The notes beneath the pieces are model-generated. The model searched no databases and was not told the DNA's origin. It worked only from the letters and a program-made list of their open reading frames with translations. A stretch of 6,390 nucleotides of DNA from Desulfosarcina sp. (GTDB lineage: Bacteria > Desulfobacterota > Desulfobacteria > Desulfobacterales > Desulfosarcinaceae): NCBI GenBank assembly GCA_018224455.1, contig JAGTUY010000318.1:1-6390 (forward strand), read 5' to 3'. Within the stretch, counting starts at the first letter, position 1; every line of letters starts with the position of its first letter. This document shows, one piece after another, positions 1 to 5,638 of this stretch. Position numbers and translations under genes: made by a program.

Positions 1-2
1 AT

Positions 3-224
3 CTACTCGCACAAGTTGCCTCCAAGGACCAGATCCGGGCACAAATGCCCGTGAAAATCGGCAATTCGCTTGAGGGCCATGTTCACGATCATTTTGATGT
101 CGCCATTGACTTCTTGACAGCTGCGAAAGGATTGGCAGTCACATATACTCTCAGGTTGCTTGCCCCTGAGGTTCAGATTGAGTCCTTCCCGCAGGCCACG
201 GAAATATATGGTGCGACGCCTTTT
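3..224 (-). pseudogene. FmdE-family gene remnant (metal-binding HGHxCP motif)
   Basis: The minus-strand frame open from 224 to the TAG at 5-3 ends with IADFHGHLCPDLVLGGNLCE. The FHGHLCP segment followed by LVLG is the N-terminal signature of the FmdE family (PF02663), whose His and Cys bind metal; relatives occur near formylmethanofuran dehydrogenase and metal-transport genes. The only Met starts are at 92 and 80, giving 29 residues or fewer with no good Shine-Dalgarno, and the frame is closed upstream by TGA at 227-225. FmdE proteins usually run well over 100 residues, but this frame stops 11 residues after the HGHLCP motif. I read it as a 5'- and 3'-damaged remnant. The final TAG could be a single-base change of a Tyr codon, which is inference. 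It lies in the same orientation as the transporter operon. A sequencing error or continuation in another frame left of the window cannot be excluded. Confidence 0.5.
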
Positions 225-602
225 TCAGCGGCGCTGTGTCGAATTGGCAGAGGCTGCCTGGCGTTCAAAACCGGGGGGATGAAAAAAGCCACGCCGGCCG
301 TCTGGTAATCAATGGTTGGGCCTTCATGGCTTTGCTATGGGAACCAATATTTAAACTAAGGGTTCCGGTGAGATGCCATTTTCCCAATGGCTTGACGTGT
401 TCCTTTAGCGGAAAACGCTATGCGTGTAAACATTTTTCCCTGACGGTTTCCGGCTGGTCTAACGACATGGACCCCAGCTGGTTACCAACCGACTTGTTTA
501 TGACCGACAACACCATCGGAATCGGAGCATGGCCATTGCCGAATTTTTCGACTCCGATCCCGACGGGGATATCAAGGGGTTTCCCAAAAACTTGGGTTTT
601 GG
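225..602. other. Gene-poor interval downstream of the operon
   Basis: No intact gene is supported here. The interval follows the cbiO stop and reaches the FmdE remnant. It holds three short perfect inverted repeats: GGAACC/GGTTCC (340-345 with 361-366), GCCATT/AATGGC (375-380 with 386-391) and TAGCG/CGCTA (406-410 with 416-420). It also holds a minus-strand open frame (612-418) with coding-like base composition but no usable start. A plus-strand open frame covers most of the interval but runs into the antisense of the cbiO histidine tail and resembles no family I know. I see no convincing intrinsic terminator for the operon: none of the hairpins is followed directly by a T-run on the minus strand. 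Confidence 0.5.
340..420. repeat. Cluster of three short perfect inverted repeats
   Basis: Three perfect stems lie within 81 bases: a 6-bp stem with a 15-nt AT-rich loop (340-366), a 6-bp stem with a 5-nt loop (375-391) and a 5-bp stem with a 5-nt loop (406-420). They sit about 180 to 260 bases downstream of the cbiO stop. They could form structure in the 3' untranslated region of the operon mRNA, for example protecting it from exonucleases. No T-run follows, so they are not classical terminators. Stems this short also arise by chance. Confidence 0.3.
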
Positions 603-2516
603 CTACTTGTGACTACGGTCATGCGGCGTCTTGTCATGTCCCGTATGGTCGTGGTCATGCGGCCCATGCTCGCCACTGTGCTTGTGGTCGCCTTTAGGAG
701 CATTGTGGTTATGATCGTGGACGCCGTGTTCGCCCGCATGAGGGTGGTCGTGATATTGTCGCGACGCATGACGGTGTTCCTGTTCTTCACCAGGATGACT
801 ATGCAAAAAGCGGTGTCGGTGTGCGTGATCGTGCTTGTGGAGATGGTCGTGCACCACGTCGTCGTGCTCATGGGGATGAGCGTGAAGGTGCCGGTGATGG
901 TGACTGTGCTCGTGCTGGTGCTGCAACTCGCGGATGGCCTTTCCGCAGCGTTGACGGAACGAATAGGCCAGGCCGTTAAGGTTACTGAGCCTTGAATCCT
1001 TGAAAAAAGCATCGGTCGGAAGGTCCTGGATAATGGATCCCCGGTGCATGACAACGGTGCGGCGGGTCAGCGCATCGACAAAAAACATGTCATGGCTGAC
1101 CATCAGCAGGGTCACATCCAGTTCACCCAAGATCGACAGCAGCTGTTCCTCCCCTTGAGGGTCAAGGCCTGCGGACGGCTCGTCCAGGATCAGCAGCCTG
1201 GGAGACATGGCCAGGACGCAGGCCAGGGCGAGGCGCTTGCGTTCACCACCGGACATGTGCAATGGAACACGCTGCTCGAAACCCTTTAGATGCACCAGGG
1301 AGAGGGCCTCTTGGGTACGCTCCCGGATCTCGTTTTTGGACACACCCAACTGTTTTAAGCCAAATGAGACTTCCTCGCCAACGCTCGGGCAGAATAGCTG
1401 GTCGGCGCTGTCCTGAAAAACCATACCAATGTTGCGCCACAAATCCCTGCGTATGCGGCGGGTTACTGGCCGACCCTCGAAAAGATACGTCCCGTTTCCC
1501 TCCAGCAATCCGAGCAGGCAGGCCAGAAGCGTGGTTTTGCCGGCTCCGTTCTCACCAACCATGGCTATCCGCTCACCGACTGGAACAGATAGATCAATCC
1601 CGGTCAATGCACGCGTGCCGTCCGGATACCGGAAATGATAACCCCTTAATTCAAGCATGGGCGGCGCTGAAGCGGATTCCCGCTGTGCCTCGGCGAGTCG
1701 GGTCTCCGCCGGTCCACCATTCTTTTCCCCGTTGTCAATGGGCATTAAACGGAAAGAAAAATCTAATCCGTGCGACCTTAGTTCGCTTCTTTGGGCCACG
1801 AGGTCGTTCATGGCGTAGTCGTGGGCAATAGAACCATTTTCCATGACCACGGCCCGACGGCACAGTTCATAGAGAAAAAGCAGATCGTGGCTGACGCAAA
1901 CCAGGGTCCCCTTGAAAGCTGCCAGCAGATCCAGAAAAACCTGCTCCTGGCGGGGATCTATGTTGGTTGTGGGCTCGTCGAGAAGCAGCACCGCTGGATT
2001 CGTTGCCAGAAGCCCGGCCAGTGCGGCCCGTTTTTTTTGTCCGAAACTAAGGCGATGGGGCGCCTGGTAGGCCTTGTCGGCCAGGTGGACCCGCTGCAGG
2101 GCCTGCTGCGCGACTTGCCGAGCATCTTCACTTGCAAGGCCCTGGTTGGACGGACCGAATGCGACGTCATCGATCACGGTATGGCCAAAAAGCTGATCGT
2201 CGGGATCCTGGAACAAAATCCCGATCTCCAGCCGACTGCGCTCGAGATGCCCGTTTCGAAGGTCTTGGCCCTTAAAAGAAACATTGCCGGCGTCGGGCAA
2301 AAGCAACCCGCAGAGCTGTTTGATCAGGGTGGTCTTTCCGGACCCGTTTTGGCCGACCAGGGCGATGCGGTCATCAGCGGCGATCTCAAGATCGATTCCG
2401 CTCAAGGCCTGGGGGCCATCCGCATATCGAAATTGCAGATTCGTCAGGCGGAAGAGATGGCCCTTTGGCTCCTGAGACGGCAGATGTGACTCCCATTGGT
2501 GCATTGGGCTTCTCAC
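603..2516 (-). CDS. cbiO: Fused double ECF ATPase (CbiO/NikO) with histidine-rich tail
   Basis: This is the ATP-hydrolysing subunit of the ECF metal importer, with two ATPase domains in one 637-residue chain. Domain 1 (about 20-255) has Walker A GQNGSGKT at 55-62, Q-loop Gln103, signature LSFGQKKR at 156-163, Walker B with Glu181 and switch His210. Domain 2 (about 287-520) has Walker A GENGAGKT at 321-328, Gln368, signature MSGGERKR at 421-428, Glu446 and His475. Both sites therefore keep all catalytic residues. Most CbiO/NikO proteins are single domains of about 280 residues that dimerise; here both halves are fused. Residues 533-637 form a low-complexity tail with 38 His in 105 residues plus many Asp and Glu, probably binding Ni2+ or Co2+ in the cytoplasm. 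The start is GTG in a GTGA overlap with the cbiQ stop; an ATG at 2504 is an alternative. The stop is TAG at 605-603. Confidence 0.95.
   Translation of the reverse strand: MRSPMHQWESHLPSQEPKGHLFRLTNLQFRYADGPQALSGIDLEIAADDRIALVGQNGSGKTTLIKQLCGLLLPDAGNVSFKGQDLRNGHLERSRLEIGILFQDPDDQLFGHTVIDDVAFGPSNQGLASEDARQVAQQALQRVHLADKAYQAPHRLSFGQKKRAALAGLLATNPAVLLLDEPTTNIDPRQEQVFLDLLAAFKGTLVCVSHDLLFLYELCRRAVVMENGSIAHDYAMNDLVAQRSELRSHGLDFSFRLMPIDNGEKNGGPAETRLAEAQRESASAPPMLELRGYHFRYPDGTRALTGIDLSVPVGERIAMVGENGAGKTTLLACLLGLLEGNGTYLFEGRPVTRRIRRDLWRNIGMVFQDSADQLFCPSVGEEVSFGLKQLGVSKNEIRERTQEALSLVHLKGFEQRVPLHMSGGERKRLALACVLAMSPRLLILDEPSAGLDPQGEEQLLSILGELDVTLLMVSHDMFFVDALTRRTVVMHRGSIIQDLPTDAFFKDSRLSNLNGLAYSFRQRCGKAIRELQHQHEHSHHHRHLHAHPHEHDDVVHDHLHKHDHAHRHRFLHSHPGEEQEHRHASRQYHDHPHAGEHGVHDHNHNAPKGDHKHSGEHGPHDHDHTGHDKTPHDRSHK
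606..920 (-). other. Histidine-rich metal-binding tail of CbiO
   Basis: These bases encode residues 533-637 of CbiO. I count 38 histidines in 105 residues, mostly as alternating His-x-His with Asp, Glu, Lys or Arg between. Cysteine is absent. Such composition is typical of nickel-handling tails (UreE, HypB, SlyD, CooJ) and of zinc/cobalt loops in metal transporters. Both CAC and CAT codons are used throughout, so the histidine run is not a simple DNA repeat. The tail begins soon after the second ATPase domain, and the frame stays open through to the TAG. Confidence 0.85.
615..734 (-). repeat. Two-copy 20-residue repeat in the CbiO tail
   Basis: Residues 595-614 and 615-634 are adjacent copies. 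Their first ten residues match at eight positions: GEHGVHDHNH in the first and GEHGPHDHDH in the second. The second halves are looser (APKGDHKHS against GHDKTPHDR). The DNA copies differ at many synonymous positions, so this is an old duplication, and it may show how the tail grew. Confidence 0.5.
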
Positions 2517-3433
2517 ACGATCATGCGGTCAAAAACAAGCAGCGCCACGCCGACGGTCAGCCAGAGTCCCGCGCCCACGAGGTCCGCGGGACGCTGGCGC
2601 TTTAGCGTCTGCTCCGGGAAAAGCCCCCGGTAGCCGCGTGCACGCATGGCATCGAAAACCCGTTCCGTGCGCTCGAAGCTTCGCACGAACAACATACCCA
2701 GAAAATTGGCCAGGGCTTGAACGGTGGCCACGCCGGTGCGTTTGCGAAAACCGCGAACCTGCATGCCGGTCGCCATGCGCCGGGCTTCATGCCGAAAAAC
2801 GTTAATATAGCGGTAGCTGAGCAGTACCATCTGACCGGCCATATCCGGCACGCCCAATCGGGACAATCCCTGCAAGGTGACCGGCAGCGGCGCAGTGGCC
2901 AGCAACGGCTCCATGAGCAGGGTAATGGCCACGGCCTTTGCGGCAATGGTCGCAGCCAGGTTGAAGCCACGCATACTGAACTGAAGCCAATTCAACCCGC
3001 CGAAGACGATCACCGTGTCGCCTTTATGCAGAGGCACGGTAAAAGGCATGACCAACAAAAACATGGTAATGAACCCGGCAATGGCCAAGATTCGCATCAG
3101 TACTTTTGTCATGGAAACCCGTGCCACGATCAACACCAGGCACGACAGGCCGATGGCCACGAGGGCCGGCGTCATCTGTCTGATGGCCGTGATCATGAAG
3201 CTGTAAACGATAATGGTGACGATCTTACAGCGCACATCCCATCGGTGGATCAACGAATGGCCGGCCGCGCCCTCCAGTTGGGGCACCGACCAGTCCGGAT
3301 CGCCTTTTTCAGCACTGCGCCTGCGGATCCGCCGTCGGAGCAACGTCACCACAACGGCCAACAGCCCAAACGGTGCGACCACCATAGCGAAAAGTTGCCA
3401 CAGCGGCATCTGTATGACGTTTACATCACCCAT
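2513..3433 (-). CDS. cbiQ: ECF transporter T subunit, CbiQ/EcfT family
   Basis: This integral inner-membrane protein couples the ATPases to the substrate-binding subunit. The 306 residues include hydrophobic segments near 10-32, 70-84, 87-104, 112-133, 157-178 and 284-303. The two cytoplasmic coupling helices carry the family's Arg-Gly motifs: QVRG at 225-228 and ARG at 265-267; these contact the two ATPase domains. The usual CbiQ start region (SLIHRWDVRCK, about 60-70) is preceded here by an extra helix (10-32), a basic patch RRRIRRR (33-39) and a linker, which makes the protein longer than the usual 220-270 residues. ATG at 3433 overlaps the cbiM stop by 8 nt and has no strong Shine-Dalgarno, so translation is probably coupled. 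Its TGA overlaps the cbiO GTG. Confidence 0.93.
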   Translation of the reverse strand: MGDVNVIQMPLWQLFAMVVAPFGLLAVVVTLLRRRIRRRSAEKGDPDWSVPQLEGAAGHSLIHRWDVRCKIVTIIVYSFMITAIRQMTPALVAIGLSCLVLIVARVSMTKVLMRILAIAGFITMFLLVMPFTVPLHKGDTVIVFGGLNWLQFSMRGFNLAATIAAKAVAITLLMEPLLATAPLPVTLQGLSRLGVPDMAGQMVLLSYRYINVFRHEARRMATGMQVRGFRKRTGVATVQALANFLGMLFVRSFERTERVFDAMRARGYRGLFPEQTLKRQRPADLVGAGLWLTVGVALLVFDRMIV

Positions 3434-4055
3434 GGGCCGGTATTTGTGGTCTTCTGAACGAATGCATTAGCAGGGACGGTTTGACTCGAGCCAGAAAACC
3501 GATGGTAAACGCACTCACGATACCCTCGATGATGATGACCGGCACATGGGCCAGCAAGGCGATTTTGGCCACGCCAAAAAAATCTTCACCGCCGGTCGCC
3601 AAAAGAATGGCCAGGATGACGGCCGCCAGCGCCGTCCCGGACGCACCCGCCAGCCCGCCGATGATCGTCTGCCGCAACTGTGTCCGTCCTTTATATTTCT
3701 GAAAAAACCACCCGCACGCCACGGCTGGCACCCCCATCATCAAAGCATTGGCACCCAGGGCGGTCAGACCGCCGAACTGAAACAGCAGACTCTGCAACAG
3801 GAGGCCAAGGCCGATGGATAGGAAGGCCACCGGCCCCAGCAACGCACCGGCCAGACCCGGCATCAGCAAATGGGCGCTGGTCGGCCCCAGGGGGACGTGA
3901 ATCAGCGATGCGACAAAAAAAGCGGACGTGACCACGGCAACTTTGGGCAGATCTTCATTGCTGGCGCGGCGAGCGCTCCAGGCCGCCAACCCGGCGCCGG
4001 CCACATAGCCGCCCACTGCCACGGAAATGGGGAGAACACCATCTGAGATATGCAT
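3426..4055 (-). CDS. cbiM: ECF metal-binding membrane subunit, CbiM/NikM family
   Basis: This is the S component that binds Ni2+ or Co2+ and carries it through the inner membrane. The 209 residues begin MHISDGVL, the family's invariant N-terminus. In the solved NikM structure the N-terminal Met-His and a further conserved His bind the metal in near-planar fashion; here His2 and His53/His62 in IHVPLGPTSAHLL fit. The stretch from 51 to about 110, ending in TALGANALMMGVPA, is highly typical, and the protein is hydrophobic with about six to seven helices. No CbiN- or NikN-type extension is fused to the C-terminus, unlike many NikM proteins of about 330 residues. A strong Shine-Dalgarno (AAAGGAG, 4068-4062) lies 6 nt before the ATG and overlaps the end of the upstream gene. 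Nickel is more likely than cobalt from the NikK/NikL-like neighbours, but this is inference. Confidence 0.95.
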   Translation of the reverse strand: MHISDGVLPISVAVGGYVAGAGLAAWSARRASNEDLPKVAVVTSAFFVASLIHVPLGPTSAHLLMPGLAGALLGPVAFLSIGLGLLLQSLLFQFGGLTALGANALMMGVPAVACGWFFQKYKGRTQLRQTIIGGLAGASGTALAAVILAILLATGGEDFFGVAKIALLAHVPVIIIEGIVSAFTIGFLARVKPSLLMHSFRRPQIPAHG

Positions 4056-4058
4056 AAT

Positions 4059-4352
4059 TTACTCCTTTCGGCGCGCAGCGACAAACGCGGCCACGCCGAA
4101 CAACCCGAAAATGTAGCCGATGCCGGCGAAAACATCTTTCATGCCCGGTTTGTCGAGGTCCGCCCGCAGGGCTGCGATCTCCCGCTGAATCCGCCGAAGT
4201 TCGCTGGACAATTTGCTGTTGTGTTCTTTGAGAAGCTGGACGACTTCCGCGGCATCCTTCTCCGGAGCGTCCTGCGCCCAAAGTGGACCAGGAAGACTCG
4301 CCAGACAAAGGCAAAGGGCGCTGATGGCGATGCCTTTTTGGATTTTTGTCAT
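4059..4352 (-). CDS. Small two-helix membrane protein, NikL C-terminal-like (NikN/CbiN-like topology)
   Basis: The 97-residue protein has an N-terminal hydrophobic segment (about 7-24) with a possible signal-peptidase site at LWA/QD (26/27). A charged heptad-like region (33-68) follows and is probably a coiled coil. A C-terminal helix (73-93) contains GIGYIFGLFG and ends in ARRKE. From memory of the family, NikL-type accessory subunits of nickel ECF transporters end in a coiled coil plus a GIGYI-x-GL-x-G membrane helix. This gene therefore appears to supply the membrane-anchored half of NikL. The layout also recalls CbiN/NikN, which have two helices and an extracytoplasmic loop and stabilise CbiM/NikM. 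The ATG overlaps the upstream stop (ATGA), with GGAGG 7 nt before it. It sits 3 nt before cbiM, as expected for a subunit of the same complex. Confidence 0.75.
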   Translation of the reverse strand: MTKIQKGIAISALCLCLASLPGPLWAQDAPEKDAAEVVQLLKEHNSKLSSELRRIQREIAALRADLDKPGMKDVFAGIGYIFGLFGVAAFVAARRKE

Positions 4353-4681
4353 TTCCCGGCCTCCACCTCGGATTTCTTCAGCTTGAAGCTGTTCTTGTGC
4401 CCCATGGTCGCCTCGATCACGATGTTTAAATCATCGACCTTCGGGATATCGAAGCTGAACAGCCCTTCCGTGTCGGTTACGTCTTCCAAAAGCAGCTTGT
4501 CCTGGCTGTCATAAACCAGCACCTTGCCGCCTTCAACCGGTCTGCCGTCGGGAAAATAGCTTTCGGTGTAGATTTTGCCTCCCTCGGCATAAGCGAACAG
4601 GTTCACCCTGTGCGCCAGCGCGGTTTCGCTGCCAAGCAGCATCACCAAAGCAGCAACGAATATAAATTTTATAATTCTCAC
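4349..4681 (-). CDS. Secreted NikL-like periplasmic nickel/cobalt transport accessory protein
   Basis: I place the start at GTG 4681, where AAAGGAG (4694-4688) precedes it by 6 nt. A longer reading from 4765 would put about 28 unlikely residues before the signal peptide and run through a terminator-like hairpin. The 110-residue product has a signal peptide (1-23, ending ALA) and a mature part beginning HRVNLFAYAEGG. The middle, with ESYFPDGRPVEGGKVLVYD, DTEGLFSFDIP and IEATMGHK, looks like a small carboxypeptidase-regulatory-type beta domain found in NikL and related cobalt/nickel transport proteins. Family members usually continue into a coiled coil and membrane helix in the same chain; here those parts are in the next gene, which starts inside this gene's stop codon. 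The likely role is delivering or guarding metal at the outer face of CbiM. Confidence 0.8.
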   Translation of the reverse strand: MRIIKFIFVAALVMLLGSETALAHRVNLFAYAEGGKIYTESYFPDGRPVEGGKVLVYDSQDKLLLEDVTDTEGLFSFDIPKVDDLNIVIEATMGHKNSFKLKKSEVEAGK

Positions 4682-4687
4682 GATCGA

Positions 4688-4694
4688 CTCCTTT
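4688..4694 (-). promoter_or_regulatory. Ribosome-binding site that fixes the GTG start of the NikL-like gene
   Basis: AAAGGAG on the minus strand lies 6 nt before GTG 4681. The next codons give a clean signal peptide. This supports GTG over any upstream start. Confidence 0.75.
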
Positions 4695-4719
4695 GGGACT
4701 GGATCTTTTTTTCGATTGG

Positions 4720-4753
4720 AAAAAAGCGGCGCCCCCCAAACGGTGGAGGGCGC
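4720..4753 (-). terminator. Terminator-like hairpin between nikK-like and nikL-like genes
   Basis: On the minus strand GCGCCC (4753-4748) pairs with GGGCGC (4734-4729). The stem continues after one mismatch with CC/GG around a 7-nt loop. Three bases (CGC) and then a T6 run (4725-4720) follow. This looks like an intrinsic terminator or attenuator about 30 nt after the NikK-like stop. The 3-nt spacer before the T-run is not ideal, so termination may be partial. If so, porin and NikK-like mRNA would outnumber the transporter mRNA. The remaining 38 bases before the NikL-like start leave little room for a separate promoter. Confidence 0.55.
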
Positions 4754-4782
4754 TTGTTGGGGCATCGGTAACCCTGCAACCG

Positions 4783-5586
4783 TTATTTCATATCACGGGT
4801 GTAAACCCAATAGACGGCGCCGATCTCCACGCCTTTTTCCTGGCCGTCGTGCTTGAGTTTCCACTCGGCTTCGTTTAGCGCTGAGAAGCCCCACCAGCCG
4901 GACTTCGGCATGGCGTAGCTGAACACGCCATCGGCACCGGCCTTGACCACCTGGGTGACGTAGGGGTCCGCGGGTGGAAGCACCACGTTGATATTTCCCG
5001 GCGTCTCGTTCAGATACTCGATCTCCACCTCGGCAAAAGGCACCGGCTTGCCTTTGAGCAGCACCTGGCCGGTGAAGAGATTGCCGGTCCAGAGCCCGTA
5101 AGGCCGCGTAAAGGGGATGATTTCGGTTTCCAACCCCACATGGTCGTCCCATCCCTTCTCCAACCCCAGTGCATTCACACAGACCTTGGTGTAGTGGACA
5201 ATAAACAAATCCTCCGCCGGTTCCCAGTAGGGAGTGGGTTCGACATAGAAGGTGTAATCACCCGGCCTGCGAACCTGATAGGCGGTGGTCCAAAAGGTAA
5301 AATCTTGATCCTGGTCCGGGCTTTTCCCTTTGGCTGCTTCAAGCTTGCCCAGCAGATCCGTCTTTTTTCCGCCATGCATCACACCAAACTGTTTCGGTTT
5401 GACCATCTCCATGTAATGCAACTCCATGGGATGGATGAACTTGACTTGAACATTCAGGGTTTTGTCATCATCCTGGGTTACGATGTCATCCGATGGGGTG
5501 ATCGTGCCGAAATGCGCCGATACCGGATCGGCCGCAATCATCATCAACACCATCATAATTAATAGCAGAGCACGTTTGGTTTGCAT
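4783..5586 (-). CDS. NikK-like periplasmic protein (DUF4198, COG5266)
   Basis: The 267-residue secreted protein has a signal peptide with a long Leu/Met core (about 6-19) and a probable cleavage at VSA/HFG (24/25). The mature part carries the DUF4198 hallmarks: an early HFG, the FIHPMELHYMEMVKP segment (about 49-63), FWTTAYQVRRPGDYTFYVEPTPYWEP (about 96-121) and a C-terminal GWWGFSAL. This family (NikK, COG5266) is the periplasmic component of nickel/cobalt ECF importers in many proteobacteria and is thought to bind or present the metal. I chose ATG 5586 because AGGAGG (5600-5595) is 8 nt upstream; GTG 5589, one codon earlier, is 5 nt from it and possible. It lies 52 bases after the porin, in the same orientation. 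There is no transmembrane helix other than the signal peptide. Confidence 0.88.
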   Translation of the reverse strand: MQTKRALLLIMMVLMMIAADPVSAHFGTITPSDDIVTQDDDKTLNVQVKFIHPMELHYMEMVKPKQFGVMHGGKKTDLLGKLEAAKGKSPDQDQDFTFWTTAYQVRRPGDYTFYVEPTPYWEPAEDLFIVHYTKVCVNALGLEKGWDDHVGLETEIIPFTRPYGLWTGNLFTGQVLLKGKPVPFAEVEIEYLNETPGNINVVLPPADPYVTQVVKAGADGVFSYAMPKSGWWGFSALNEAEWKLKHDGQEKGVEIGAVYWVYTRDMK

Positions 5587-5594
5587 CACATTTA

Positions 5595-5600
5595 CCTCCT
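5595..5600 (-). promoter_or_regulatory. Strong ribosome-binding site of the NikK-like gene
   Basis: AGGAGG lies 8 nt before ATG 5586 and 5 nt before GTG 5589. The spacing favours the ATG. Confidence 0.7.
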
Positions 5601-5638
5601 TCCGCTGAAAATAGATACTTGTTTAAAAATGGCAATCA

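Noticed and set aside
156..163. First ATPase signature LSFGQ instead of LSGGQ, considered as a degenerate site
   Set aside because: LS-x-GQKKR variants are common in CbiO-type ATPases, and the Walker A, Walker B Glu and switch His are all present. Positions given here are residue numbers; the DNA is 2028-2051.
150..170. CTCAGG/CCTGAG hairpin and nearby bases considered as part of a riboswitch (cobalamin, glycine, Moco or NiCo type)
   Set aside because: The single 6-bp stem lacks the conserved core sequences of these classes, and no intact gene follows it.
45..308. Plus-strand open frame of 87 codons with coding-like composition
   Set aside because: It is the exact codon-register mirror of the minus-strand FmdE-motif frame, which explains its composition. 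I recognise no family and see no Shine-Dalgarno.
583..600. CCCAA/TTGGG hairpin followed by TTTT on the plus strand, considered as a terminator
   Set aside because: The stem is only 5 bp, no plus-strand gene needs it, and on the minus strand it is followed by A's rather than T's.
236..697. Plus-strand open frame of 153 codons covering the gene-poor interval
   Set aside because: It runs into the antisense of the cbiO histidine tail and shows no recognisable domain or ribosome-binding site.
572..1054. Minus-strand Thr/Ser/Ile-rich and plus-strand Val/Met-rich frames over the cbiO tail
   Set aside because: Shadows of the repeated His codons (CAY) in other frames. The His frame continues unbroken from two well-conserved ATPase domains.
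2717..3457. Plus-strand open frame of 246 codons opposite cbiQ
   Set aside because: Gln/His/Arg-rich shadow with no domain. The opposite strand encodes a typical hydrophobic CbiQ.
4682..4765. Longer N-terminus for the NikL-like protein from ATG 4765
   Set aside because: It would translate the terminator-like hairpin and place 28 residues before the signal peptide. The GTG at 4681 has a strong Shine-Dalgarno at correct spacing.
5608..5635. Possible promoter TTGCCA - 16 nt - TATTTT before the NikK-like gene
   Set aside because: The match is weak in an AT-rich 52-base gap, and read-through from the porin is equally plausible. I would not annotate it without a mapped start site.
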